DNA from: Acheta domesticus
Taxonomy: Eukaryota > Arthropoda > Insecta > Orthoptera > Gryllidae
NCBI GenBank assembly: GCA_031308135.1
Contig: JAHLJT010000631.1
Span: forward strand, 194,670,685 to 194,734,684
DNA length: 64,000 nucleotides
Direction of reading: 5' to 3'
Shown here one piece after another: positions 1-10,849 of the stretch; the first letter of the stretch is position 1; every line of letters begins with the position of its first letter. Under the pieces are notes generated by a model. It saw only the letters and a program-made list of their open reading frames with translations, searched no databases and had not been told where the DNA came from. The translations under genes were made by a program, and so were the position numbers.

Positions 1-23
1 GTCGAGACTGACCCCACCTACAG

Positions 24-266
24 GGATGCACAAACACACACATAATTCAAGCTCTGAAAGCGAGTTTCATTGGGCCATATACCATGTACACATTCTCGGT
101 AGACGCTGCGAAAAGATATTTTTCACAAAAGTTAACGATGCTGCGTGAAAAGAAAAATTATGAAAGGAATTGGCAAGAAAAATTGCAAGCATTTAAAATT
201 ACGACGCGGCAATATTCTAAAATTCACGACGTATCTGATGCAAAAGATAACATAGATGAAAATTAA
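24..266 (+). CDS. possible 3'-terminal coding exon, function unknown
   Basis: An open frame runs to a TAA at the end of this interval. The upstream stop (TGA at 9-11) is separated from it by a plausible splice acceptor (AG at 22-23 after a C/T-rich stretch), so a phase-0 terminal exon starting at 24 fits. The first Met in frame is at 84. The 80-residue product is basic and helical in character (KRYFSQKLTMLREKKNYE) and ends in an acidic tail. I recognise no family. It could be the end of a host gene lying upstream of the window, or a transposon remnant. Length alone is only weak support. Confidence 0.25.
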   Translation, partial: GCTNTHIIQALKASFIGPYTMYTFSVDAAKRYFSQKLTMLREKKNYERNWQEKLQAFKITTRQYSKIHDVSDAKDNIDEN

Positions 267-636
267 GATGGAGATATTTCAGGGTTGCAGGGCAGCAAAA
301 CAATAGTCGAAAACATTGAGTTCACAAAGTAAAGCATTTTTTTCTAATGACTATGTAAAATGTGATACTCGTGTTGATTTATTTGATTGTTTTAATTTGA
401 AGCGAAAGTAAATAACTTGTATAAAGTTATGTTAATTTCACTTACAATTTTTAAACACTTCAAGAATTTCCCAGTGCAATGAAATTAAAATTATTTTTGC
501 CTAATCGATCAGATATATTTTTTCTTTTACAAATATCGTACAAGGATATTCACATAACAATAACAGTCTGCAGAATATTAAAGTACAGAAGGCTTGTTTA
601 GGATTTAAAAGTTTTCGCTAAATATTAAAAAATTCA

Positions 637-637
<1 letters not shown>
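267..637. other. AT-rich spacer
   Basis: Unstructured AT-rich sequence. I see no open frame, no clear polyadenylation signal and no repeat boundary. Confidence 0.6.

Positions 638-692
<55 letters not shown>
638..692. repeat. (TA)n microsatellite, left flank of insert
   Basis: About 27 uninterrupted TA dinucleotides. It directly abuts the inverted-repeat end of the 691-2459 insert and mirrors the (TA)n tract at the other end of that insert. Confidence 0.95.
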
Positions 693-694
<2 letters not shown>

Positions 695-2123
695 AAACGA
701 GTCGTGGATAGACTCTGCACAAGATTTATAAAAAATAGAAAGAAGAAAGAAAGAAAGAAAGGAGACAGGGATTCATGTCCGGGAATGGGCTCCGGCAAAT
801 CACGCGCACACTGAAAATGGTGATTAACAAGAACTTTTTATTACAGAAATAATTGTTTTACAAATTTGGTTGCCTGTGGCGCTTATACTAGTATTCATTC
901 TGTTTTTTCCCTTGCGTTTGACTATAACCCCTTCCGCTATCCTCCGCCCTCCCGGGGGTTCACTTCCTATAGTGACTTCAATATTTGGTGGGGCCTCAAC
1001 ACGAAATCACTGTTCTCCACGGACTACTTATCCTCCCTCCCCAACCTTCCAGCCGCTTTTACTATTGATACTCCAACCTGACTTGCGTTGCTGCCTGCTC
1101 GCTCCTCCACCGCCGCGCCGGCGTCGAGCGCCGCGCCGTCCGCATCCCTTCGTGCCGCGGGGGCTGAGGCCGGCGCGGGGAAAGGGGTCTTGCGATGCCG
1201 CCCCGGTCGCTTATTCCATGCGCCGCCTGCCGACGTCGGGTCCGCCGCCTCACCCTTCGGGTATGTTCGTTGTATTCGGCTGCGCTCGGAAGACCGGTGG
1301 ACGTCCGTCGCCGTTAGCTGCTCCCCATTCCACTCGTGGCCGCTGTTGTGCTTCTAAACGTCCCACAACGTTTCGACTGCATCCGCATGTGGACTTCAAC
1401 CCAGGCAGCAATAGTCGTCGACCGTTCACCGAGTTTGCTCCCAATGAAGTCGAACACTGGTATACACCGTTCCACTACTTCGCATAGTTCCATTCACTCC
1501 ACGTGGAGATCATTCACTGCTGGTGACACTCCACCATGATCCAATGTCCGTCTCGTCTCGTTTCACCTTCCAACTAGTGCTCCACTCTCGTCACTTACTT
1601 TCCTTGACACCACGCCTTTCCAGTCCTCCGGCACCACGTTCAGTCCTACGGCATCACGTTCACATTCGCTAATCTCACCAATCAACAGTCCGCGCCGCTC
1701 CGCACGTCTGCCTCTCATGACATTCTCTCCGCTACTATGCACGTCCGCACCCCAGGACATTCTCTCCGCTACTGTGTGTGGCGTCATACGGATGTATTAA
1801 AACACAGACGAGGGTGGGTAGAATAAACAGTAGGTTTATTAATGAAAAAACACAGACCGAAGTCGTAAAACCCCATAACACTGCCTTCTACTAAGTAAAT
1901 AAATACAGCCCACCACAAGAAGTGAAATTACAGTGCGGCTACCACACCGCCCGAACAACAAACGTTTCCCCTCGGTGTGATGCACCGCTCTGCCGAGACA
2001 AACCTACATGTCTCATGACTGACGACAAACTAATGCCGGCTTCCCCTCCGCGTGCCAGACGCACAGCCTCCTACTCACACAGCTCGAACTACAGAAAAGA
2101 AGAATGGGGCGTTCGTCACCCGG

Positions 2124-2132
2124 CTTTTATAG
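2124..2132 (-). promoter_or_regulatory. TATA box of the 691-2459 insert
   Basis: The minus strand reads CTATAAAAG in a GC-rich context. Downstream on the same strand is an AATAAA at 1840-1835. This spacing resembles a retroelement promoter and terminator module. Confidence 0.4.
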
Positions 2133-2425
2133 GCGCCATGGCGCCGCCCGCCGCCACCGTTGCCCGTCCCTGCACCTGAGACGACGCTTCGCTCGCTCGG
2201 AAAAACCGATGCGTCATTGCGCGTCACCACGCCAGATGTCCAGCCCTTTGTTCCACATCCGGTGAAATTACCGTCTGCTCGTTTGAGCGTGCATGACGCT
2301 ACATGTGTCGCGCCTCGTGGCCTTCGGCTTCTCGCCGCGAACCGACTCCGGTTCCTCGCACCCGACTCCGTGGTGTGCCGGCCGCTGCCGCGCAATTCAA
2401 ATTCTTAATATGCGCCAAAACGTAT

Positions 2426-2447
2426 TGTTATCACGTAAGTGATAACA
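2426..2447. repeat. perfect short palindrome
   Basis: TGTTATCAC, a 4-base centre, then GTGATAACA near the right end of the insert. It could be a terminal structure or a protein-binding palindrome. Confidence 0.5.
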
Positions 2448-2455
2448 ATTCGTTT

Positions 2456-2457
<2 letters not shown>

Positions 2458-2501
<44 letters not shown>
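2458..2501. repeat. (TA)n microsatellite, right flank of insert
   Basis: About 21 TA dinucleotides abutting the right inverted end of the 691-2459 insert. Confidence 0.95.
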
Positions 2502-2503
<2 letters not shown>

Positions 2504-2762
2504 CACAAAACTTCTCTAGAATGGTGTCGAGTTTGATTCTCGGTCGAGGCAAAAATAGAGTTGTAGCTTTCTTTTGAAATCGTCTCAGTTTTTGTAGCTA
2601 TGTGAACAAATGCTCAGGCAGACAGAATTAGCTAGTTACGGCGAAGGGATGTAGTTACACTTTGATCCCCCCCTAGCGTAGTAATTAAATTAGCCCCAGG
2701 CATGAGGGACACCGTTAGTCAACCGGTAAAGTCGAACAATCGACCTAAAGTGACAATTACAT

Positions 2763-3451
2763 ATATGAGCCGTTGAGAGCAAAAGTGGTACAAGTCAAAT
2801 TTTGGAAAATTTGAGATGAATGGTTTAAAGTTCCATAACGGGCTAAAATGGTGTGAGTCAAACTTAAATATTTCTTAGCTGGAGGCCAGCACAATGCACA
2901 TGTAGCCAACAAGTTTTTCATACCACTGCATGCAGTTGTGGTGTAAGTCACAGGTGGGACAAAACAACAGCTTCCTGGGGCTCCCGAGAAATAGCTTCTG
3001 GATTATCTGCATCCATAAATTAAATTGATGTTATGATAAAATATGTAAATAACAAACAATAATGTAATCGCTTTTAGGAGTACGGGCACAAGTCAAAATC
3101 CCAACTTCAAAGTTGCTCCCACTTGGTTGAAAATCATGACAAAGCCTTATTTTTCCAACACATTACTGCCTCAGATGAAAATTGTGCATGCAAATTGTTG
3201 AAATGTAGGTAACAGTTTTCAGAAACGGTGTGGACAAAAGTGATGAAAATCAATAAAATAGTTCATTAATTAATAAGTAATGTTTCAGTCCAAACCCTCT
3301 GTAGTAAGTTAAAAGAATATCCCCCTAACACGTTCATAACACTGTCATTTATTTCTAATCATTATAGTTTTACAGCGTTTTTCGTTTAGATGTCATTTTC
3401 CGGAAAATATGTTTTTTGACTTACATCACTTTTCCTCTCAACGACTCATAT
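2763..3451. mobile_element. 0.69 kb non-autonomous element with ~34-bp terminal inverted repeats
   Basis: The left end is ATATGAGCCGTTGAGAG. The right end reads on the other strand as ATATGAGTCGTTGAGAG, and similarity continues inward (AAAAGTG, then AAGTCAAA) with about five mismatches in 34 bp. The inside is non-coding and repeats the word AGTCAAA or AGTCA next to short variable segments, as in MITE subterminal repeats. I could not settle the target-site duplication. Confidence 0.65.
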
Positions 3452-3810
3452 GATACAATAAAATATTTCGTATATTTCATTGCTTTTTCTACAAGAGCCT
3501 TTCAATGAGAACAATTCAAAAGTCTTAAACTTTTCATTTCTGGTCAATGGTCGTAACGATATTTTGTTTTTAGCTATTAACATTCCTAGTTACGTTATGA
3601 GTGATATTACTGCAGAGGCCAAAATTAAAAATCGTGGCGGAGCATAGCGGAGCCGAGCATATTGGAGCCGAGAAAATGTATGCAAAAATTTACATTACTG
3701 CGATAGTAAACGAATTAATTTTATGGCTGCCGTACGTAAGTACAATATTGTAGGTGGTTGCTAGCAATATATCTATTTCAACTATATTCGTATAAAATAT
3801 TTCGAAAAGA
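3452..3810. other. AT-rich spacer
   Basis: No gene recognised. A short GGAGC-rich stretch (3637-3672) repeats GGAGCCGAG-like words three times. Confidence 0.5.
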
Positions 3811-4032
3811 GTGGATGCAAATAATTTTCCTGAACCTAAAGAAATGACTTTCGGTGAGAAAGTTGGCGTGTCAACTTCCAATGGCGACACCTTCACATCA
3901 CCAGTAAATTTGATTACCCAAGAAGGGTTTAATTCGGTGAAATGCCAGGAAAATGATGTTAATGGGTTACATATATTTTCTAATTGCACTATTAATAATA
4001 TTACATTTAACAATAATTATTCCAGAAACTAA
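3811..4032 (+). CDS. short open frame, possibly a decayed coding fragment
   Basis: A 73-codon open frame in AT-rich DNA with protein-like composition (for example GEKVGVSTSNGDTFTSPVN). A second frame overlapping its end (3953-4258) continues with plausible residues (KDVKTVAQDVTFLNKQ). The two together could be one frame-shifted ancestral coding sequence. I recognise no domain. It may be chance or a transposon or viral remnant. Confidence 0.2.
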   Translation: MDANNFPEPKEMTFGEKVGVSTSNGDTFTSPVNLITQEGFNSVKCQENDVNGLHIFSNCTINNITFNNNYSRN

Positions 4033-4258
4033 TATGAGTTACTTTTGTTCTGAATTTTTTATATCTGATTTCTTTTGTACATCGCCATATTTTTATAATA
4101 ATCATTCGACATGCGAGCATCGTTTGTTGTTTATTAACATTGCTAAGGATGTTAAAACCGTTGCTCAGGATGTTACATTTCTTAACAAACAGATAGACAC
4201 AAATGCACGTAACAAAACTGTAGGGTTGCATGTTAACAGGGGTCAAAGACGCATGTGA

Positions 4259-4729
4259 ACAATAAAAAAGTCAATGTTTCATAAAAGAAACGTATCGTTG
4301 TGACATTTTCCCAGTATTTATGTACGTTTAATACATTTTTTAGACAGTCGTTTGAGTGAATTCTCTCTGGGCTAAATTGCGCAACAAAAGAACGAGAACA
4401 ATTGGGTAGCGGTGTTGCAAAGTCCGTTCCACGGCGGCTCCTCAAAGCTTTATTGCCCGGGGGCGCTCGCGCGCAAATCGCTGGGCAGCGGCTCTGCGCT
4501 CAGAAGGTCGCGCGCTGCGGTCGCCGAACGGCTCGCCCCATTCAATTATCAGCATTAGGCGCAGGGACAATGGCCGCCCCGCGCGGCCGCGCAAGTCGTG
4601 TTTACTGTAGGCCAGCGCCCCGCCGCCGCCGCCGCCGCCCCACGCCCACCCTGGTCCGGTGGCGTTCGTTCTCACTCGCCTTTGCCAGCTCTCACACGCA
4701 ATCACTTGCTTTCGTGGTCCCGCGCCCGC
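4259..4729. other. AT-rich to GC-rich transition block
   Basis: From about 4400 the GC content rises sharply, with CpG-rich sequence and GCGCGC runs. It leads directly into the minisatellite. No exon is supportable. Confidence 0.5.
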
Positions 4730-5350
4730 CCTCGCATGCCCTCACTCACCCTCATCCGCCCTCACCCGCCTTCATTCGCCCTCCCCCTCCCTTACCCGCC
4801 TTCACTCACTCTCGCTCATCCTCACTCACCCTCATCCGACCTCACCCTCTCTCAAACGACCTCACTCACCCTCATTCACCCTGACCCGCCCTCACTCACT
4901 TTCACTCATCCTCATCCGCCCTCACCCGCCTTCATTCGTCCTCACCCGCCCTCACTCACTCTCGGTCATCCTCACTCACCCTCATCCGCCCTCACCCTCT
5001 CTCAAACACCCTCACTCACCCTCATTCACCCTGACCCGCCCTCACTCACTTTCACTCATCCTCATCCGACCTCACCCGCCCTCAAACCCCCTCACACGCC
5101 CTCATTCATTCTCATACGCCCTCACTCACTCACCCGTTCTCGCGCATCCTCACTCATCCTCAACCACTCTCACTCATCCTCTTCCACCCTCATTCACCGT
5201 CATATTCTCACTCGTTCACACTCACTCTTAATCACTCATACTCACTCATACCTGCCCAAATCTGCCCTCTCTTCCCTCAGACTTACCCTAACTCACTTTC
5301 ACCCACACTCATCCACTTCACACTCACTTGCTTACACTCACCCGACCTCG
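4730..5350. repeat. 10-bp minisatellite (CCCTCACYCR) with 150-bp higher-order period
   Basis: Successive 10-mers follow the pattern CCCTCACTCA, CCCTCATCCG, CCTTCATTCG and so on. A run of 15 units is repeated almost exactly, with the same landmark (CTCTCTCAAAC) at about 4848 and 4998, giving a 150-bp higher-order unit. Because 10 is not a multiple of 3, every frame cycles through the same 30-nt word. With no stop in the consensus, long Pro/His/Ser/Leu-rich frames appear (for example 4598-5380). These are not genes. Confidence 0.9.
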
Positions 5351-5861
5351 ACTGCAACTCCCCCTACCCTCTATCAATAAACCTTCTCGGCAATCCGCCG
5401 TCACGCACCCGAACGCCTACCTTTGTCTGACTGTTGTCAGTCTGCTCTTGACCGTCCCCGCCCAGCCCCACTCGCACATCCTTACCCACCTTCGCTCTTG
5501 CCCCGATAATTTTCCGTTTCGACCTATTTACTCCTCCGCCCACCTCCTGCTTTCCCCATCCTGCCCTCCACCAAATCCTATGTAGACAATACAACACCCT
5601 TTGAACCTTTATCATACTTTTAATACTAGACAACTGCTCACTAGCAAACCTAATGACGTGACCTGAAAAATCTGCGGCTAATTCAATTTTCAATACATAT
5701 ACAATAACTTTCGGATCACTCTGCGAAATGTAAGTAAGCAAAATCGTAAATAAACTAAAAGTCTGTCAAAATCTTACACTTTGTACTTGGTATCACAATG
5801 GTTTATGATAGTTCTTGCTACTAGGGTCACTAGCTTCAAGTGTCACCCTTTTTATCGCCGA
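5351..5861. other. spacer
   Basis: A C/T-rich tail of the minisatellite, then unstructured sequence. No gene recognised. Confidence 0.5.
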
Positions 5862-5945
5862 GTGTCGTCCTCGCGGTTTAGTTCATTGGACAGCGTGCTC
5901 GCTTTTCATGACGCAACCTCGGGTTCCGTTCGCAGTCGGGAAAGA
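5862..5945 (+). repeat. tRNA-like head of a dispersed repeat
   Basis: An A-box-like stretch (GGTTTAGTTCATTGGACAGCG) is followed about 35 bases later by a B-box-like GGGTTCCGTTC, the spacing of an internal pol III promoter. The flanks do not fold into a proper tRNA, so it is more likely the head of a tRNA-derived SINE whose body runs on towards about 6230 than a functional tRNA gene. Confidence 0.35.
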
Positions 5946-6230
5946 TTATAGTCTGCGTTTTCCTTGCAATGTCCTATGTTGCTGCGTGACGTTGAGAAGT
6001 CTAGAATACGGTGCAGGGATGTCTTCGTGCAAACTACACATACTCCCTTAACTCATGGTCGCGAAGTCGAGACGCAGCAGGTAGGCCATGGCCCTTAAGC
6101 GGGCTGCCGTGCCAAGTGCAGACAGTCCTGTATTGTTCCTATAGTATTTGTCTGGGGTTTCTGGACTGCTAACCAGCCATATGGCTATTAACCAAAGAGA
6201 GAGAATTTGCGTACACCATTCATAGATCAT

Positions 6231-7757
6231 CAGTCTTCACCCGTTGGCTGGGAGGCGCGGCTAGAGAAGGGCTGGTGCAGAGGGGGCCGGCGTGGGAAAG
6301 CGACGTGGTGAGCGGCGGGCGTCACCCGAGAGGAGCCCCCTAAGGGGCGGTGAAAGGCGAACGGCGTCGGAGTGGCTGGGCAGTTTGATCGCCGGACGAC
6401 TAATGGCGGCAGGAGAGGAGAGCCAAGGGCCGCCCAGAGCCACACGGACAGGCGCTGACGGCCACGTCTGGGAATGACGGGGTGCACGTGAAAGGCACCA
6501 GTCATCACAGGGACTTATTCACCCTTATGAGGTCGGGTGCATTTTTGTAACAGTAGTCACGAGGGGAAGCATCAGATCATTAGTGTATCATTTTCCTATC
6601 TACCTATTTTTGCATCTAATTATTAATATAATTTTTAATGACAATTTTACCAAATTATATCATTCTACATTTTGTGAAATTAATGTGATTTATTGTTTAT
6701 CCACTGTTTACATTTAGTATTTTAAAACATTCTTTAAACCATGATTATTTTAAATGCAAAGAAATCTAAATTTCATTACCTTAAGTTCTGTAAGCTTCTC
6801 TGTTTAAGGTAACAAGTATAATATTTTACTTTTCACTTAACGCCATCATTTTAATGCAAATATCCAATTCGAGTATTTCTTTCAATATGAATCCCATAAA
6901 TCGCAAAAAAGCTATAATTATACTAATGCAGTCTAAATTGGAATTAATAAACATTCTCAAAGTTGGCTTAAGAAAAATCATTTCATTAGGTTGGATGGGA
7001 ATTTTACGATCTCATATCTAATATCAGGGTGTCCTCAAATCTCTAGGAAATTCAACGAAATCAGGATTAAGCAAAGATGAAAGACACAAATGGATTTGTT
7101 AAAGGAGAAGAAATATCTGGAGAATTATGTAGAAGACAGAGAAATACGAATAGCTTGTATTAAGTATACACAATTGACTTCATATTTGCTCAGAGCAAAC
7201 TTTTTCTCGTTTAAAATGTGGATAAGCTGCAATTGCAACAGTGCCTCTTAAAAATAATGTTTGTTTCCGGTACTAATTTTTAAGGAAATATTTAAGAAGT
7301 TGAAAAATTGTGCTTCTGTTTTATGTATTTTTAAGAAGAATTACCCTCAACTTCCGAAGTAGGAACATCACTAAATCAGTTGCAAAAATCAATGAATATA
7401 ACGAGTTAGAAATTTAAATTTGTTATTTATTGCAATAAGATATTCTCAAACTAAAATGATTAAAAAACCGATAAAAACTACAATGGGTTAAATGGACATT
7501 TCCAGAAGCATAAAATGACGTTCATAAAATGCATAAAGTGAGAAGACTTGGAGTGGGGTGGATTTGGGTTGTCCGGCGTAAGGCTGAATAACCCGGTCTA
7601 AGAACTACTCGGGTGGGCCATTGAATGCGCGCGAGCAAAGAAGCAGGAAGAAGGGAAGTTATGGGAATCTCAGCGAAAAGGCTGGGCAAATCAGAGTTGA
7701 GGGGGCATTCAAGGCAGCGAGCGACAGCGCGAAGAAAAGGTGAACCGTGGCTCCTCA
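6231..7757. other. GC-rich patch then AT-rich spacer
   Basis: 6231-6510 is GC-rich without a supportable exon. 6510-7500 is AT-rich with nothing recognisable. 7520-7757 is of mixed composition and unassigned. Confidence 0.5.
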
Positions 7758-8010
7758 AAGCTCTCCACTGGTCTTCCTACATGTGTGATATTGTAGAGTA
7801 AGTCAGGGGAGAGAATAGGACAGGGAAGGGGAAGGAAACATTGCGCGGGAGCTGTGACCCGTTTATTAGGATTCTGCTCGTCCTTTCGCTAGGTATTGAT
7901 CAGGGAAACCATAGAAAATTACCGATGAGAGCTAGCAACCGCTAGAATTTTCCTTCAGTCGGTGGTTGAATTCAATCTTACTTCACGACTAGTGTCGAAA
8001 ATCGAGACCC
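7758..8010 (-). repeat. SINE family S1 fragment
   Basis: Internal part of the tRNA-derived S1 family (see 13075-13787 and 51640-52216). Shared landmarks in order are the ATGTGTGATA segment, GGAAGGAAACATTGCGCG, the GTATTGATC..GGGAAACCAT segment, CCGCTAGAATTTTCCTTC and GTGTCGAAAATC. Both the tRNA head and the tail are missing. Confidence 0.75.
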
Positions 8011-8544
8011 TTACTCTAAGAATTCTAGGCCAGAGTCGCTTCAAGCTTGTCGGGGGTTAATAGACAAATTTGGTGGGGTGAATGAAGCAGGTTGGAGATG
8101 GCCTGGTTCAGGCTAGGCATAAGGTGTTGGGAGGGGGAAGTGAGCAGGGGTGAGAGCATTCGTGGTTGTTTTACGAGAGGGATAAAGAGAGAAGGGCATG
8201 CAGACAGGGGATGAAAAGAGGGAGAAGGAGCAGGCATGACGTCGGAGAGGGGGACACAAGGCAGGCGCATAAGAAACGATCGGGGAGGCGAGAGGCATGG
8301 ATACGCAAGCCGAGAGTGGTGATAGAAGCTGATGAATGTATTCTGGGAGGTGCGGAGCGAAGGAGAGCCGAAGGGCAAGTGAAGCAAGAGAGGAGGGCGG
8401 TGTGAGCAGACGGATAAGTATGAGAAAGTGAGATGCTGTGCGGGTAGCGAGTTTGAACCAGGCGAAGTGGGCTGGGAGTGGGCATACAACGGGGGCGGAG
8501 TGGACGATCGGGATAGAGCAGAGGAGATCTGGAAGAAGAGAGGG
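8011..8544. other. purine-rich low-complexity DNA
   Basis: G/A-rich plus strand (GGGAGG, GAGAAGG words). The long frames on both strands (for example 8025-8489 minus) follow from this bias and show no domain. Confidence 0.5.
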
Positions 8545-8915
8545 TTGTGGGTCAGATATAAGCAGAAAATAAGAAGTGGGGGAATATAGAGGATTGGGTG
8601 GGAGGGGTTGAGGTGAGTGAGTCGGCCGTGCTAGCTCGGATGGGTTGTCGAAGCGGGTCGCGGCGAAGCAAAGTCCAGCTAGAAGGAGCGCGAGGTTTGC
8701 GGGTCAGGTGGGAGAAGAAAAGATGTGAAGGAACATGGAGGATTGGGTGAGAAGAGCCTGAGGTGAGTCGACCATGCAAGTTCGACTGAATGTACCAAGA
8801 GGGAGCATAAGGATGGAGCGGTCGGTTGGGAGAAGAAGGATGAAAAGTGAGGTTACGGGGGGTCGGGTGGGAGAGCCTCAGGTGAGTGAGTCGAGAATGC
8901 GAGCTGTGCTGGTGG
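8545..8915 (+). repeat. degenerate long-unit direct repeats, G-rich
   Basis: A module reading roughly GGAGGATTGGGTGRGA, GCCTGAGGTGAGT, GAGTCG occurs three times, near 8587, 8741 and 8853, with unequal spacing of about 155 and 110 bp. A second shared word (GGTGGGAGAAGAAAAGATG or a variant) lies between modules. This is tandem-duplication structure, not coding. Confidence 0.6.
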
Positions 8916-9140
8916 ACGGAGGGGGCGAGGCGGTCTCGAGATGACCTGGCGCGGGCGGGGCTCGTGGGGCGGAAGGGGCGGGGTCGATCTGGCCGGGCTG
9001 CATATTTAATGGTTTTAAAAGCCTCTCTCCGGCGCCGCAGCCGGCCGGTGCGCGGAGACGGACACTTGCCGCGTAACGAGAGGCGCTCCTTGCGCGCGCA
9101 CGCCGCGCCGCGCCGCGCCACGCCCTTCTCAAAGGCGCTC
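8916..9140. other. CpG-rich junction between oppositely skewed arrays
   Basis: Very GC-rich. It holds GGGGCGGGG and, about 25 bp on, CATATTTAATGGTTTTAAAA, which resembles a GC box plus TATA-like box. Strand composition flips here from G-rich to C-rich on the plus strand. A promoter is possible but unsupported by any downstream gene. Confidence 0.3.
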
Positions 9141-10720
9141 TTTGCGCCGACCTGCGCCGCCCCCTAACACCTTCCCGCCCCCTGCCCCACCCCCATCCCC
9201 GACCCCACTCCCGGTCCTTCCCCTCCCGCCTCCTCTCAAGGTCCCTCCCCTCCGCCCCTCACCTCTTCAAGCTCTATCCACCCCGCTCGGGTCCCACCCG
9301 CACCGCCCGTTCCCGCCCCACCCTCCGCCACACTTCCCAGCTTCTCCCCCGCCCTTCCCCTCCCCGCACACCGCCATTCCCGCCACTCTCCTCCCCACCC
9401 TGCCCCCGCCCTTTCCCCCTACCCGCCCCATTCCCCAGGGCCTCACCCCTCCGCCCCTCACCCCTTCAAGCTCCATTCCTCGGAGTCCCACCCGCCCCGC
9501 AGCATCCATCGCGCCCTGCCCAATCCCAGTCCCCCCCCCCGTAATTCATCCTTCCGCCACACACCCCATCTCGCTCCGCCCCGCCCCGCCCTTATCTACC
9601 GCGGCCCAGCGCTCACCGCCCTTCTCAAAGGCGCTCTTTACGCTGCTCCGTTCCACCCCACCTCGTCTCTTAGTGCCCCACCCCTTGACGCCCTCCCTCC
9701 GCAACACATCCTACCCCCTAACCTCTCCACGCCCCACCCCTCTAGAGCCCACCCCGCCTTCTTGCTTCTGTCCCGCCCTACACCGTCCCTCAATGGCCCC
9801 CGTCCATGCCTCACCAGTCTGTCGCAAACCCCTCCCCGCCACGCCCCACTATACCCCGCTCCGCTCCGTCCCGTTTCACCCCGTAGCGCCACAACCAGTA
9901 ACCCCGCCCCGCTCGTTTCATTCCTGGCCCACCCTTCTCAAATAGCTGTTTGCACTGCTCAGCTCCGCCCCACCCAATCTCTCCGCGGCCCATCCGTTCC
10001 CGACGCGTCCAATCCCATCGCGCCGCGCCCCATCCCTCCGCAACCCGCACCTTCTTTTCCCCGGCCAATCTTTCTACACTGTCCCGTCCGCGACCCATCT
10101 CCTCCATGCCGCGCCTCGCCCCGTCCTCCTCTGTCCCCCTTCCCCTTGCAGTGACCTGCCGCGCGCCACGCCCCCACTGCGCTTCGCCCCATCCCTCCGG
10201 CCCCCTGACCCTATCTTCCTACCCTATCTAGACCACCCCCCATCACATCACTTCATGCCGCACATCACCCATCCTGTCCTCCTTCCCTCTGCTCTGCCCC
10301 GCCCGCAACCCATCCCTTCACGCTGTGCCTCACACCACCCGGCTTTGTCCCCTCTTCCCCCTGCCCTGTCCTGCCGTGACCCACCTCAACCCGCTGCGCC
10401 TCGCCCCATCCCCCTACCCTATCTCTTCCGCGCCTCTTCCTTTCTCGCTGCGCCTCATCCCGTCCTGTCCTCCCTTCCCCCTGCTCTGTCCCACCCGCAC
10501 CCCATCCTTCCACGCCCGCGCCTCACCGTCCACTCCCCCCTTCTCCCTGCTCTGTCCCGCCGCTCCCCACCCTGCCTCACTGTGCCTCGCCCCACCCTCA
10601 CCCCATCCCACTACGCCTCGCCCCGTTCTGTCCTCGCCCCGTCCCATCGCGGCTCCGCTCCACCGCTCATCGCTCCGCGCTGCGCCGCGGCGCGCCCCGC
10701 ACAACGTCGCCGTGGCGAAA
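9141..10720 (+). repeat. C-rich degenerate array with a recurring landmark motif
   Basis: About 1.6 kb of CCCGCCCCA-type sequence. The landmark CTTCTCAAAGGCGCTCTTT occurs at about 9125 and 9621 and in mutated form at about 9934, so longer units (about 496 and 313 bp) underlie the low complexity. Long frames on both strands (for example 9142-9945 plus) are stop-free only through composition. Confidence 0.7.
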
Positions 10721-10849
10721 GACCCGCCTGCTCGCTGCCAGCGTCGCTTCGTCTCTGTCAGCGCTTTTTATTTCGAACTGGCGAGCGACAGATTGCGTGG
10801 CAGTTTATTAAGGTCTTTCAGCTTATAAAATCGGTTCGAAAGTAATGTC

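Larger units (their letters stand above)
691..2459 (-). mobile_element. 1.77 kb insert between (TA)n tracts with 10-bp inverted ends
   Basis: The block begins ATTGAAACGA (691-700) and ends TCGTTTCAAT (2450-2459), a perfect 10-bp inverted pair. Both ends join directly to (TA)n tracts, as expected for insertion into a TA microsatellite. GC content is far above the flanks. On the minus strand there is a TATA box (CTATAAAAG, 2132-2124) and two AATAAA-type signals (1840-1835 and 842-837), so it resembles a transcribed unit or LTR-like module read leftward. Around 1715-1780 a stretch of about 40 bp containing ACATTCTCTCCGCTACT is repeated. No convincing protein is encoded: the frames at 870-1487 and 2075-2395 are Pro/Arg/Ser-rich by-products of GC content. 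The class is unresolved. Confidence 0.5.

Noticed and set aside
4598..5380. Long Pro/His/Ser-rich open frame of 260 codons
   Set aside because: It lies on a 10-bp minisatellite whose units contain no stop. Other frames are equally open and no domain is visible.
5862..5945. Functional tRNA gene
   Set aside because: A- and B-box-like words are present but the acceptor and anticodon stems do not pair. Reported only as a tRNA-like repeat head.
8916..9140. Bidirectional promoter / CpG island of a host gene
   Set aside because: GC-box and TATA-like words exist, but no exon or gene could be found on either side. Kept as a low-confidence note.
9142..10845. Several overlapping long frames on both strands in C-rich DNA
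   Set aside because: Opposite-strand and overlapping frames are all open because of composition. No conserved motif or splice boundary.
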